Shown here: piece by piece, positions 8,009 to 16,834 of the stretch
Layout: every line of letters begins with the position of its first letter
Position numbering within the stretch: the stretch's first letter is position 1
From: CANJDH01 sp964443245
GTDB lineage: Bacteria; Pseudomonadota; Gammaproteobacteria; Burkholderiales; JAEUOS01
Length of the DNA stretch: 47,484 bases
Direction of reading: 5' to 3'
Assembly: GCA_964443245.1 (NCBI GenBank)
Contig: CAYUEG010000018.1
Span: 1 to 47,484, forward strand
Position numbers and translations under genes: made by a program
The notes under the pieces: model-generated
What the model saw: the letters and a program-made list of their open reading frames with translations, nothing else
The model's database searches: none
What the model was told of the DNA's origin: nothing

Positions 8009-8998
8009 TCAATCGTTGGTAATGCCAGCCTGCTTGACGATCTTTTCCCACAGCACGTATTCGCGCAGGATCTTGTCCTGCAACTCCTTCTGCGTCGACG
8101 GCACGGCCTCCATGCCGTGTTCCCGGATCTGCTCGCGCACCTTCGGATCGTTGAGGGCGGTCACGATCTCGCGGTTCCAGCGCTCGGCCAGCTCGCGCGA
8201 CATGCCGGGTGGCGCCACGAAGGCATACCAGTTGGTCACGTCATACCCGGGGAAGGTTTCGGCAATCGTCGGCACGTCCGGCAGCGCGTCCGCGCGGCGC
8301 AGCCCGGTGACGGCGAGCGCACGAATCTTGCCCGCCTTGATCTGCGCCACCGCCGTGGGCGCCGAGGCAAACACGGACGGCACCTGCCCTCCCAGAAGAT
8401 CGGTCATCGCCGGGCCGCCCCCCTTGTAGGGCACATGGACCAGATCCACCTTGGCAACTGATTCGAACAAGGCGCCCGAAAGATGCCCGGTGGAACTGAT
8501 GCCGGAAGTACCGTACGCGAGGGCGCCCGCCCTGGCGCGCGCCGCCCTGGCGTACTCCTCGACACTGCGCACTGGCTGCGACGGATGCACCACCAGCACG
8601 TTGGGGAACTGCACTGCCATCGACAAGGGCGTGAAATCGCGGCGCGGGTCGTAGCCCAGCTTCCTGGTCGTATGCGGCGACACCGTCAGCGGGCCAATGC
8701 TGGTCAGGTGAATGAAGTAGCCATCGGGCGTGGCGCGCGCTGCCTGCTCGGCCGCAATATTGCCACCCGCCCCTGGCTTGTTGTCCACGTTGACCGGTTG
8801 GCCAAGTTGCTCGGCCAGTTTCCTTGCCAGAAGCCGCGCCGTGATGTCGGTGCCGCCGCCCGGCGCAAATCCTACCGACAGCGTGATGGGCTTGCCGGGA
8901 AAGCCCGCCTGAGCCCATGCGGCGGCTGGCATCGACAGCATGACCAGCGCGGCCAGCCCTATTCGCAGGGCCTTTTTGCGCATGGGCAAGGTCAGCAT
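8009..8998 (-). CDS. Bug/TctC-family periplasmic solute-binding receptor
   Basis: 329 residues with a Sec signal peptide of about 29 residues ending AAAWA. The Bug hallmarks are GFAPGGGTDITARLLARKL, VDNKPGAGGNIAAEQAA and the VPYKGGGPAMTDLLGGQVP loop. The ATG at 8998 is preceded by AGGAGG, which settles the start over the internal ATG five codons on. It is the last gene of the long minus-strand run that begins at wrbA and lies 14 bases after the amidase. Context suggests its ligand is an amide or hydroxyacid degraded by that run, but this is inference. Confidence 0.92.
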   Translation of the reverse strand: MLTLPMRKKALRIGLAALVMLSMPAAAWAQAGFPGKPITLSVGFAPGGGTDITARLLARKLAEQLGQPVNVDNKPGAGGNIAAEQAARATPDGYFIHLTSIGPLTVSPHTTRKLGYDPRRDFTPLSMAVQFPNVLVVHPSQPVRSVEEYARAARARAGALAYGTSGISSTGHLSGALFESVAKVDLVHVPYKGGGPAMTDLLGGQVPSVFASAPTAVAQIKAGKIRALAVTGLRRADALPDVPTIAETFPGYDVTNWYAFVAPPGMSRELAERWNREIVTALNDPKVREQIREHGMEAVPSTQKELQDKILREYVLWEKIVKQAGITND

Positions 8999-9012
8999 GG
9001 GAACCTCCTGTT

Positions 9013-10668
9013 TCAGGAATGGACGGCAGGCAAGGCGTCGGAAAAGCGCGTCTCCATCTCATAGGCATGCCCGAGCTGATACAGGCGCGCCTCCGAGAAG
9101 GGGCGCCCGATCAGCTGAAAGCCGCACGGCAAGCCGTTTGGCGTGGGGCCGGCGGGTACGGCCAGCGCCGGCACACCCATTACATTGATCGGCCGCATCA
9201 GACGTGTGATCTCGTTGAGGATGCGCATCATGTTGGCGCCGCCGGAGACATCCACTTCGGCGAGCTTGGGCACCTGGAACGACAAGTTGGCGGCGAGCAG
9301 GGCATCGCACTTGCTGAACACGGTGGTGGCGAATTCGCGCAGCAGCGGCCCGCGCGCACGGTGCGCATCCATCACGCCCTGCGTCGTGGCAGCGAGTGTC
9401 ATCTGGATGCGGCCGCGCGTCTGTGGTGTGTAGTCGTCCGGCCGTTCGCGCATCCATTGGCCATGTACGGCGATCACATCGCCCCAGGTAAGCAGAAAGC
9501 CCACCGCGTTGCACGCATCCAGGTCCGGCATGGCCACCTCGACGATCTCGCAGCCGAGCTTGCGATACACCTCGACGGCCGCCTGCATGCGCGCTGCCAC
9601 TTCCGGTTCGAGGACGGCATCGAAATAACCTTTGGGAACGCCGATGCGCATGCCCTTGACCGGCTGGTTCAGGTGCGCCAGGTAGTCAGGCACGGCATCG
9701 CCGGTGGTGGAGGGATCGCGCGCATCGTGCCCGGCGATCACCGACAGCATCAGGGCGTTGTCCGCCACGGTGCGCGTGAGCGGACCGACGGTGTCGAGCG
9801 ATTGTGAAAGCGGCATCGCACCGGCACGCGAAACACGCCCGAAGGTGGTCTTCATGCCAACCACGCCGCAAATCGAGGACGGCATGCGCACTGACCCTGC
9901 CGTATCCGAGCCCAGCGCGCCATAAACGATGCGCGCCGCCACCGACACACCGGATCCGCTTGACGACCCCCCGGTGATGTAGTCCGGGTTCCACGGGTTT
10001 CTCGCATCGCCGAGAAAGGCGTTCTGACCCGTGGGGCCATAGGCAAACTCGGTCATGTTGAGATTGCCGATCTGTACCGCGCCGGCAGCGTCCAGCTTCT
10101 CCAGGGCGCTGGCGGTGGTGGGTGCGACCCACTGGCCGCGAATCTTGCTGCCGCAGGTGGAGACCAGACCCTTGCGGTAATACATGTCCTTGTGCGCCAG
10201 TGGCACACCATGCAGCGGGCCACGGCTCTTGCCTTGCGCCAGCTCGGCATCACAGGCGCGCGCGGCGGCGAGTGCGGATGCTTCGTCGATGCGCACAAAG
10301 GCATTGACCTTCGGTTGCAGCGCCCTGGCCGCGGCAAGTGCGGCCTGCGTCAGCTCGACTGACGACACTTTGCGATCCCGCAGGGCCTGGGCAGCCTCGG
10401 TGAGGCTCATGTGCAGCGGGTTCTTCACACCGGACGAGGGCGCCTGGTAGGTGCCACCGCCCGCAGGCGGCTGGTCCTTCACCTCATCGCGCGCTGCAAA
10501 CAGCGACAGCGTGTCGACATCGAAATCGATCTTCGCAGTGGCGCGCGCCATGTGTTCATAGGTGGCCTTGGCACTGGTGGCGATTTCGGCGGCACGCGTA
10601 TCGGTTACCGGCCAGCCGAGTTGTTCAGCGTGGCGCAGCACGTCGGCGGGAGTCATGGCGGAGGTCAT
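9013..10668 (-). CDS. Amidase-signature-family hydrolase
   Basis: 551 residues. The Ser-cisSer-Lys triad is visible: Lys160 in GVPLAHKDMYY, the serine cluster GGSSSGSG (233-240), and the nucleophile Ser259 in SDTAGSVRMPS. An N-terminal extension of about 85 residues before the amidase core carries no motif I recognise. The enzyme should release ammonia or an amine from an amide or carbamoyl substrate in the cytoplasm; related proteins include GatA, allophanate hydrolase AtzF and aryl-acylamidases, but the neighbours do not suggest tRNA amidation. It sits 32 bases after the Ldh2-type dehydrogenase. The substrate is unknown. Confidence 0.9.
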   Translation of the reverse strand: MTSAMTPADVLRHAEQLGWPVTDTRAAEIATSAKATYEHMARATAKIDFDVDTLSLFAARDEVKDQPPAGGGTYQAPSSGVKNPLHMSLTEAAQALRDRKVSSVELTQAALAAARALQPKVNAFVRIDEASALAAARACDAELAQGKSRGPLHGVPLAHKDMYYRKGLVSTCGSKIRGQWVAPTTASALEKLDAAGAVQIGNLNMTEFAYGPTGQNAFLGDARNPWNPDYITGGSSSGSGVSVAARIVYGALGSDTAGSVRMPSSICGVVGMKTTFGRVSRAGAMPLSQSLDTVGPLTRTVADNALMLSVIAGHDARDPSTTGDAVPDYLAHLNQPVKGMRIGVPKGYFDAVLEPEVAARMQAAVEVYRKLGCEIVEVAMPDLDACNAVGFLLTWGDVIAVHGQWMRERPDDYTPQTRGRIQMTLAATTQGVMDAHRARGPLLREFATTVFSKCDALLAANLSFQVPKLAEVDVSGGANMMRILNEITRLMRPINVMGVPALAVPAGPTPNGLPCGFQLIGRPFSEARLYQLGHAYEMETRFSDALPAVHS

Positions 10669-10700
10669 GTGTGTGGCTTTCGAAAGGGAGGAAGGAAAAA

Positions 10701-11777
10701 TCAGAGGCCGGCGGCCGACTCAACGTCAGCCTTGGCCAGGCCGACCTTGGCACCGGCAGCGATGATCTCGCCCCAGGTGGTCGGATCGACCGGGATGCCG
10801 CTGACAACGCGCCTGGCCTTGGAAATGCGCTCGGGCTCGCCGGCAATCATCAGCTTTTCGGTTTGCGCATTCGCAGGCGACGCGGTGTGCCAGGCGACAT
10901 ATTCTTCCATCTCGCGCGCCAGGTTCTCCGCCGTGCCCAGTTTGGTCGGATCGACCAGGATCGAGAACATGCCGTTGAGCACACGGCGCTTGCCCTCGCT
11001 GCGCTCATGGGCGGTGAGGCCACCGGTCAGCGCGCCGCCGAGCAGCTCGCAAATCAGCGCCAGACCCGAACCCTTGTGCTCACCGAACGGCAGGATCGCG
11101 CCCAGCGGTTCCAGCACCGAAAACCGCGGGTCGGTGGTCGGGTTGCCCTGGGTGTCGATCAGGATGCCGGGGGGCAGTTGCTCGCCCTTGTTGTAGGCCA
11201 CGCGGGTCTTGCCCTGCGCGATGCGGCTGGTGGCGAAATCGAGCACGATCGGGTCTTTGCCGGGCCGCGGAATGCCGACACAAAACGGGTTGGTGCCGTG
11301 GCGGGCGTCGCTGCCGCCCCACGGCGCCACCACCGGACGCGAGATCACGTTGACAAAATGGATCGACACCAGGCCGTGGCCGATGGCCTGCTCGGCCCAG
11401 TGGCCAATGCGGCCGATGTGGTGGGCATTGGAGAGCCCGAGCACGCACACCCCGTGGCGCTTGGCACGCTCGGCGGCCAGCTCGATCGCCTCGTAGCCCG
11501 CGACCTGACCGTAGGCCCGGTTGCCGTTCAGCGTGAGCAGTGCGTTCGAATCGAGCGTGATCGAGACATGGGCGTTGACGGTGAGGCCGCCTTCCTTGAT
11601 CGCATCGATGTAGCGCGGAATCATGCCGACGCCGTGCGAATCGTGGCCCTTGAGATTGGCCTCGACCAGGTTGGTCGCAACCAGCTCCGCTTCGCGGTCG
11701 GTGGAGCCGCCAGCCTTGACGATGGCGCGGATGGCGGCAGTGAGGGCGTCGGCCTGGAGGATGATGTAGTCAGCCAT
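10701..11777 (-). CDS. Ldh2-family (malate/lactate/ureidoglycolate type) NAD(P) dehydrogenase
   Basis: 358 residues of the Ldh2/YlbC fold, unrelated to classical Rossmann lactate dehydrogenases. Family marks are the GHDSHGV motif (44-50), SNAHHIGRIGHWAE containing the catalytic histidine (His118 or His119), and the long nucleotide-binding stretch with GTNPFCVGIPRP. Relatives oxidise malate, sulfolactate, ureidoglycolate or 2,3-diketogulonate. It is six bases downstream of the FAD-linked oxidase, so both probably act on 2-hydroxyacids of the same pathway. A neighbouring amidase makes an amide-bearing hydroxyacid plausible, though unproven. Confidence 0.9.
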   Translation of the reverse strand: MADYIILQADALTAAIRAIVKAGGSTDREAELVATNLVEANLKGHDSHGVGMIPRYIDAIKEGGLTVNAHVSITLDSNALLTLNGNRAYGQVAGYEAIELAAERAKRHGVCVLGLSNAHHIGRIGHWAEQAIGHGLVSIHFVNVISRPVVAPWGGSDARHGTNPFCVGIPRPGKDPIVLDFATSRIAQGKTRVAYNKGEQLPPGILIDTQGNPTTDPRFSVLEPLGAILPFGEHKGSGLALICELLGGALTGGLTAHERSEGKRRVLNGMFSILVDPTKLGTAENLAREMEEYVAWHTASPANAQTEKLMIAGEPERISKARRVVSGIPVDPTTWGEIIAAGAKVGLAKADVESAAGL

Positions 11778-11783
11778 GGTGGT

Positions 11784-13175
11784 TCAGACAACCTTTCCGG
11801 GATTCATGATGTTCTTGGGGTCCAGCGTGTTCTTGATCGACTGCATCAGCGCCAGTTCGACGGCAGACTTGTATTTGCGCACTTCGACATTCTTGAGTTT
11901 GCCCAGGCCGTGCTCGGCACTGATCGAGCCGCCAAACGCGTTGACGCAATCATGCACCACCGTGGAAACCTGTTTCCATTCGCCCAGCCAGGCCTCGACG
12001 GTAAATGAAGGCGGTTCGCTGATGTTGTAGTGCAGGTTGCCGTCGCCGAGGTGGCCGAATGTGACGGGGCGCACACCGGGCCAGCTTTTCTCCAGCGCCG
12101 CATCGGCCGCATCGATGAACTCGGCGATGCGCGAGATCGGCACCGAGATGTCGTGCTTGATGTTGCGCGCCTGGGCTTCGGGCAGGTGCTCGCGGATGTC
12201 CCAGAGCTTGGCAGCCTCGGCCTGATTCTTGGCGATTGCGGCATCGTCGATGAGAGCCGCTTCCAGAGCGGCTTCCAGGGCCGCTTCCATCGCGCCGTTG
12301 AGCGCCTCGCCAGGCTGTGGGTCAGTCGCTTCGAGCAACACATACCAGGCATGGTTGCCTTCAAGCGGCGAGCGGTGATCGGGAAACACGGCCTGCACGA
12401 TATCGACGCAACGCGCCGACATCAGCTCGAACGCGGTGAGGCGTTCGCCCAGGTGCGAACGCATGTGCGACAAAAGTTCGAGGGCCTTGCGCGGGCTGGC
12501 GAGGGCCACAAAAACGGTGCTGGTCGATTTCGGTGCGGGGAACAGTTTCAGCACCGCCTTGGTGATGATGCCCAGCGTACCCTCGGCGCCGATGAACAGC
12601 TGCTTCAGGTCATAACCGGTGTTGTCCTTGCGCAGGCCCTTGAGGCCGCTCCAGACTTCGCCCGACGGCAACACCACTTCGAGGCCCATCACCAGTTCGC
12701 GCGTGTTGCCGTAACGCAGTACCTGCACGCCACCGGCGTTGGTGGAAATGTTGCCGCCAATTTCGCACGAACCTTCGGCCGCGAGCGACAGCGGGAACAG
12801 GCGGTCGTGTTCGGCCGCCTTCTCCTGCAGGGTTTGCAGGATGCAGCCGGCTTCCACCGTCATGGTGTTGTTGATGGTGTCGACCTCCAGCACCTTGTTC
12901 ATGCGCGAGACGTTGAGCACCAGTTGCGCACCCGACTCATCCGGCACGCTGCCACCCACCAGGCTGGTATTGCCGGCCTGCGGCACGATCGCTACCCCTT
13001 CGGCGGCACAGAGTTTGACGATGGCGGCCACTTCTTCGGTACTGCCGGGCTTGACCACCACCAGCGGTTTGCCGAAGTATTTCTTGCGCCAGTCGTTGGC
13101 GTAGGGCGCGAAATCGCTGGTAATGACGTAGGCGTCGCCCACAATCCGGGCGAGGGCGGGAATCAGGTTGCTCAT
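11784..13175 (-). CDS. FAD-linked 2-hydroxyacid oxidase (GlcD/D-2-hydroxyglutarate dehydrogenase type)
   Basis: 463 residues starting at MSNLIPALAR; the open frame extends 19 codons further upstream across the intergenic gap without support. The FAD-binding type 4 domain spans about residues 35-180 (PQAGNTSLVGGSVPD, EGSCEIGGNISTNAGG) and the FAD-oxidase C-terminal domain about 215-460. GDGNLHYN at about 377-384 and the SAEHGLG histidine near 422 are the metal/substrate ligands of the family. It oxidises a D-2-hydroxyacid to the keto acid. A tandem EAAL repeat sits near residue 296. Part of the wrbA-to-Bug run. Confidence 0.92.
   Translation of the reverse strand: MSNLIPALARIVGDAYVITSDFAPYANDWRKKYFGKPLVVVKPGSTEEVAAIVKLCAAEGVAIVPQAGNTSLVGGSVPDESGAQLVLNVSRMNKVLEVDTINNTMTVEAGCILQTLQEKAAEHDRLFPLSLAAEGSCEIGGNISTNAGGVQVLRYGNTRELVMGLEVVLPSGEVWSGLKGLRKDNTGYDLKQLFIGAEGTLGIITKAVLKLFPAPKSTSTVFVALASPRKALELLSHMRSHLGERLTAFELMSARCVDIVQAVFPDHRSPLEGNHAWYVLLEATDPQPGEALNGAMEAALEAALEAALIDDAAIAKNQAEAAKLWDIREHLPEAQARNIKHDISVPISRIAEFIDAADAALEKSWPGVRPVTFGHLGDGNLHYNISEPPSFTVEAWLGEWKQVSTVVHDCVNAFGGSISAEHGLGKLKNVEVRKYKSAVELALMQSIKNTLDPKNIMNPGKVV
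12252..12287 (-). repeat. Three-unit 12-bp in-frame repeat (EAAL) inside the FAD oxidase gene
   Basis: Three near-identical 12-base units read on the minus strand as Glu-Ala-Ala-Leu three times. The coded segment is a probable surface helix between conserved blocks. The units can slip without changing frame, so copy number may vary between strains. Confidence 0.7.
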
Positions 13176-13185
13176 GGGTGCGAGG

Positions 13186-14145
13186 CTAGGTGGCAGGAAC
13201 GTGGACTTCGTCGAGGAACAACTGTACTTCACGGAACAGGTTCATGCGGTTCTTTTCCATCAGGATGGTGTGTGTCCCCTCCCCGAGTTCGATATAGCGC
13301 TTGTAGGGGGCGCCGGTGAGCTTCGTGAACAGGTTGCGCGCCATTTGCACCGGCGTATCCTGGTCCCACTCGGCGATGATCAGCAGCACCGGTGCCCTGA
13401 TGTGTTCGGGTTGCCAGGGAATCACGCCATTGCGCCAGTAGCGGTTGCCATCGGCCACCACGCCGTTGGGCGCGCGCAGCACCGGCGGTGTTTGTGCAGA
13501 ACCGACCGGATCGGTAGCCAGGGTGGCCTCTGCCCAGGTCTCGAACCACCCGGCGGGAATCAGATCCGCCTGCTTGTCAGCCGGCACGCCGGTCATCCAG
13601 CGCTGCCTCGCCTCTTCCATGCGGACCGCACGATAGGCCGGCAGCGGGCCGGGCCCGGAGGGCAGCAGGGAGACGGTCTGGCCGATTCCCACCGGCGCGT
13701 ACAGCACGAGCTTGTTGACGTTGTCGCCATGCAGGCTGGCATACCACTGCATGATGGCAGTACCCCAGGACCAGCCCATCAGGTTGAGCTTGTCGATCCC
13801 CCTGCGGGTCTTGATGAACTCGACCACCGTCTGTACATCCCCCACCGCCTCCAGCGTGCTGGCGAAGGGCGGGTTGTCGGCGGCGGGCTGATTCATCTGC
13901 GGCGGGCGTGCGGAATGGCCATAGCCATGCACATCGAGCAGGTAAACGTCGTAACCGCGTTCGGCGAGGTAATCCATCCACGAGAACCCGCCGAGCGCGA
14001 GGTCAAACGAGGTCGAGGCCGGATAGGTCGCACCGTGCACGTACAGCAACGTCTTTTCGGGCGTGAAGCGCGTCAGGCCGACGGGGCGCTTGTTGCGCAC
14101 GTAAAGATCCAGGCCCGCCGCATTGGGGATGCGACACTCCTCCAT
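13186..14145 (-). CDS. Alpha/beta-fold hydrolase
   Basis: 319 residues when started at the ATG at 14145 (MEECRIPNAAGLDLYVRNKR). The frame stays open to 14313, but that would overlap the upstream SDR gene and add a low-complexity tail, so the shorter form is preferred; an in-frame GTG sits immediately before. The nucleophile elbow is GWSWG with Ser126. A likely acid is the aspartate in AEWDQDTP and the histidine is in EGTHTIL. The oxyanion region is YVHGATYPAS. No signal peptide is seen, so it is cytoplasmic. It is followed after ten bases by the FAD oxidase. It could cleave an ester, lactone or C-C bond in the pathway. Confidence 0.8.
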   Translation of the reverse strand: MEECRIPNAAGLDLYVRNKRPVGLTRFTPEKTLLYVHGATYPASTSFDLALGGFSWMDYLAERGYDVYLLDVHGYGHSARPPQMNQPAADNPPFASTLEAVGDVQTVVEFIKTRRGIDKLNLMGWSWGTAIMQWYASLHGDNVNKLVLYAPVGIGQTVSLLPSGPGPLPAYRAVRMEEARQRWMTGVPADKQADLIPAGWFETWAEATLATDPVGSAQTPPVLRAPNGVVADGNRYWRNGVIPWQPEHIRAPVLLIIAEWDQDTPVQMARNLFTKLTGAPYKRYIELGEGTHTILMEKNRMNLFREVQLFLDEVHVPAT

Positions 14146-14248
14146 CACGAGTTGCGTGGCTGACGCGTCTACCGGCAAAGGCCCACCCCTGCCCTGCTGC
14201 TCCCCTTGCTCGTAATGATGTTTTGCAGCACCACGCCGTCCGTTTGCA

Positions 14249-15001
14249 TCAGTAAACGGCACGCCCGCCACTGGCATCGAACACCGAGCCGGTGGTGAAG
14301 GAACATTCCTCACTCGCCATCCAGGCGATCATCGCCGCCAGCTCTTCCACCTTGACCAGGCGCCCCATCGGAATCTTGGAGAGCATGTAGTCGATGTGCT
14401 GCTGATTGACCTGCTTGAGGATGTCAGTCGCTGCGGCGGCCGGGGTAATCGCATTGACGCGAATGCCGGTGGTGGCCAACTCCTTGCCCAGCGATTTGGT
14501 GAGGCCGATCACGCCCGCCTTGGAAGCGCTGTAGGCGCTGGCGTTCGGGTTGCCTTCCTTGCCGGCGATGGACGCGATGTTGATGATGCGGCCGTAATCG
14601 TGTTTCATCATCTCGGGCACGACCGCCTTGCAGCAGCGGAAGGTGCCGTTGAGGTTGATCTCGATCACGTCGCGAAACTCGGTTGACGAGTATTCCCAGG
14701 TCTTGAGGGGCGAACCGGCAATGCCGGCGCTGTTGACCAGGAGATCAATGCGGCCGAACTCGGCAACGGCTGCCTTGGTCGCCGCGTCGACCGATTCATC
14801 CTTGCGAATATCGACAACACAGGTGCCGACCTTGCCCTTTTTCGACAGCGCCGCCTTCGATTCGGCCAGTTTGTCTGCCAATACATCCCACAACACCACA
14901 GCGGCGCCGGAGTCGAGAAAGCGCTCGGCCACGGCATAACCGATCCCGCGCGCACCACCGGTGATGACGGCGACCTTGCCCTGCAAATCAATCTTGTTCA
15001 T
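14249..15001 (-). CDS. SDR-family oxidoreductase (paralogue A)
   Basis: 250 residues from the ATG at 15001; an open extension to 15040 overlaps the neighbouring SDR and is rejected. The classical SDR set is complete: cofactor motif GGARGIG (15-21), NSAG (90-93), Ser144, Tyr157 and Lys161 (YSASK). It aligns end to end without gaps to the next gene upstream, with roughly two thirds to three quarters of residues identical by eye, so the two are a tandem duplication. The reaction is reversible alcohol/ketone oxidation with NAD(P). It starts seven bases after its paralogue's stop. Confidence 0.92.
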   Translation of the reverse strand: MNKIDLQGKVAVITGGARGIGYAVAERFLDSGAAVVLWDVLADKLAESKAALSKKGKVGTCVVDIRKDESVDAATKAAVAEFGRIDLLVNSAGIAGSPLKTWEYSSTEFRDVIEINLNGTFRCCKAVVPEMMKHDYGRIINIASIAGKEGNPNASAYSASKAGVIGLTKSLGKELATTGIRVNAITPAAAATDILKQVNQQHIDYMLSKIPMGRLVKVEELAAMIAWMASEECSFTTGSVFDASGGRAVY

Positions 15002-15008
15002 GGTGACC

Positions 15009-15761
15009 TCAATACACCGCGCGGCCGCCGGAGATGTCAAACACCGCTCCGGTCGTGAACGAGCATTCCTCGCTCGCCATCCAGGCGATCATGCCGGCGA
15101 TTTCCTCGACGGTGACAAAGCGGTTCATCGGAATCTTCGAGAGCATGAAGTTGATGTGCGCTTCGGTCATCTGCGCGAACATCTCGGTCTTGGCGGCCGC
15201 CGGTGTGAGCGCGTTGACGCGAATTCCGGTCGTGGCAAGCTCCTTGCCCAGGGATTTGGTGAGGCCGATCACCGCAGCCTTGGAAGCCGAATAGGCCGGC
15301 GCGTTCGGGTTGCCGTCCTTGCCGGCAATCGAGGCGATGTTGATGATGCGACCGTAGTCGGCCTTCATCATCGGGCCCACCACCGCCTTGCAGCAATGGA
15401 AGGTGCCGATCAGGTTGATGTCCTGCACCTGACGGAAATCCTTCGACGAGTATTCCCAGGTTTTCTGGTTCGGGCCGGTAATGCCGGCGCTGTTGACCAG
15501 AATGTCGATCTTGCCAAGCGCCTTGACGGCCGCATCGGCCGCAGCCAGCACCTGCGCCTCATCGGTGATGTCGACCACGTGGGTCTCGACCTTGCCCAAC
15601 TTGGACAACTCTGCCTGCGACGTCTTCAGACGGTCAGCCGTCACGTCCCACAGCACCACGCTGGCACCGCTCTGCAGCATGCGTGTGGCCACCGCGTAGC
15701 CAATGCCCCGTGCGCCACCGGTGATGACCGCGACGCGATTCTTCAAGTCGATCTGATTCAT
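15009..15761 (-). CDS. SDR-family oxidoreductase (paralogue B)
   Basis: 250 residues with GGARGIG, NSAG, Ser144, Tyr157 and Lys161 at the same positions as paralogue A. The C-terminal segment EECSFTTGAVFDISGGRAVY differs from its twin only slightly, while the middle part (about 60-115) differs most, hinting at different substrate ranges or a shared hetero-oligomer. The start codon overlaps the stop of a short upstream relic ORF in an ATGA arrangement, so translation is probably coupled to it and to DUF2069 beyond. Confidence 0.92.
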   Translation of the reverse strand: MNQIDLKNRVAVITGGARGIGYAVATRMLQSGASVVLWDVTADRLKTSQAELSKLGKVETHVVDITDEAQVLAAADAAVKALGKIDILVNSAGITGPNQKTWEYSSKDFRQVQDINLIGTFHCCKAVVGPMMKADYGRIINIASIAGKDGNPNAPAYSASKAAVIGLTKSLGKELATTGIRVNALTPAAAKTEMFAQMTEAHINFMLSKIPMNRFVTVEEIAGMIAWMASEECSFTTGAVFDISGGRAVY

Positions 15762-15859
15762 GATTGCGTCCTCACTACAAACCCGTTGAGGTGGCGCACA
15801 TCACCCCCCTCGCCACCGGTGATCACCGCAACGCGGCCTTTCAGGTCAATCTGGTTCAT
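15758..15859 (-). pseudogene. 33-codon relic of a third SDR gene, coupled on both sides
   Basis: The ATG at 15859 opens a 33-residue frame beginning MNQIDLKGRVAVITGG, which is the start of the two downstream SDRs. After ITGGE the sequence departs (GGDVRHLNGFVVRTQS) and stops at 15758. Its ATG overlaps the DUF2069 stop and its stop overlaps the ATG of SDR paralogue B, both as ATGA. The simplest reading is a third tandem copy that lost its body by internal deletion. It could persist because it carries ribosomes from DUF2069 to the SDR. No catalytic function is possible. Confidence 0.7.
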
Positions 15860-16233
15860 GCCTTCCTCTCCTGTTGTTTGGCCAGCTTTTTCAGCGGCCT
15901 CAAGTAAAACGCCGTACACAAGAAGTACGCCATCGACAATGCCACTTCCAGCAGCGCCAGCTGCGACGATAACCCGCTGTCACTGGCCGCCCGCACCACC
16001 CCTTCGGTGAAATACAGCCAGACCAGCAGGGTGGACCATTGCATCGTGTAATTGTCTGCCTTGAGCACCCCGCGCAACGCGGGCAACAGCGGCAGCACCT
16101 TCAACACCAGCCAGGAGCCGCCCGGCCGCAGCGGGGCCAGCCAAAGCTCCCAGACGACGCACAGCGCGATCAGCGCCAGCAACGCGGCAACTGCCGCCTT
16201 GTGCAATGCACGGTTGGGCGAGGCAGCCGTCAC
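15856..16233 (-). CDS. DUF2069 membrane protein
   Basis: 125 residues with about four hydrophobic segments: roughly 14-32 (ALLALIALCVVWELW), 42-52, 66-80 (TLLVWLYFTEGVVRAA) and 92-110 (LLEVALSMAYFLCTAFYL), ending in a basic tail (PLKKLAKQQERKA). This matches the DUF2069 family of small proteobacterial inner-membrane proteins of unknown function, usually found next to wrbA as here. The start overlaps the wrbA stop by four bases, and its own stop overlaps the ATG of the SDR relic. I assign no function. Confidence 0.85.
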   Translation of the reverse strand: MTAASPNRALHKAAVAALLALIALCVVWELWLAPLRPGGSWLVLKVLPLLPALRGVLKADNYTMQWSTLLVWLYFTEGVVRAASDSGLSSQLALLEVALSMAYFLCTAFYLRPLKKLAKQQERKA

Positions 16234-16823
16234 GCTGCCAGCTTCAGTGCGGTCACGGCCAGCCGCTTGCCGAGGGCGCGTGCCAACTGCTTCTCGTCAT
16301 CCGTCAGGGGCGACTCCCCGCCACTGCCGGCGACATGGCTCGCGCCATAAGGCGTGCCGCCACTGTGTGTGGCCACCAGCGCCGGCTCGGTAAAGGGCAG
16401 GCCCACCAGCAGCATGCCGTGATGCAGGAGCGGCACCATCATGGTCAGAAGCGTCGACTCCTGGCCGCCGTGCATCGAGGAACTCGAGGTAAACACGCAG
16501 GCCGGCTTGCCGGCGAGGGTGCCGTTCTGCCATTCCGCTCCGGTGGTATCCCAGAAATGCTTCATCGGCGCGGCCATGTTGCCAAAGCGCGTCGGTGAAC
16601 CCAGGGCCAGGCCGATGCACTCGACCAGATCGCGCTTCTCGACATAGGGTGCGCCGGAATCCGGTACCGGGGGGCTGGCAATTTGTGTGACCGGTGCCAC
16701 CGGCGGTACCGTACGCAGCCGCGCTGCCGCGCCCGGCACGCCATCAATGCCTTGCGCAATGCTCTGCGCCAGGGCACGCACCTTGCCGTTGCGGCTGAAG
16801 TAAAGAACGAGAAGATCTGCCAT
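16230..16823 (-). CDS. wrbA: WrbA-type NAD(P)H:quinone oxidoreductase (flavodoxin fold)
   Basis: 197 residues. MADLLVLYFSRNGKVRALAQ is a flavodoxin FMN-phosphate loop, GSPTRFGNMAAPMKHFWDTT is the WrbA signature around the flavin, and SSSSMHGGQESTLL near 120 is the second FMN-binding loop. The protein reduces quinones by two electrons in the cytoplasm, limiting semiquinone stress. It heads a long minus-strand run and is divergent from yihY, an arrangement common in betaproteobacteria. A perfect TATAAT sits 11 bases before its ATG, which would give a very short 5' leader. Confidence 0.92.
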   Translation of the reverse strand: MADLLVLYFSRNGKVRALAQSIAQGIDGVPGAAARLRTVPPVAPVTQIASPPVPDSGAPYVEKRDLVECIGLALGSPTRFGNMAAPMKHFWDTTGAEWQNGTLAGKPACVFTSSSSMHGGQESTLLTMMVPLLHHGMLLVGLPFTEPALVATHSGGTPYGASHVAGSGGESPLTDDEKQLARALGKRLAVTALKLAA

Positions 16824-16834
16824 GTCTGCCGGGT

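Noticed and set aside
10671..13319. Two long plus-strand frames over the Ldh2 and FAD-oxidase genes
   Set aside because: Antisense shadows; both sense genes carry intact family motifs.
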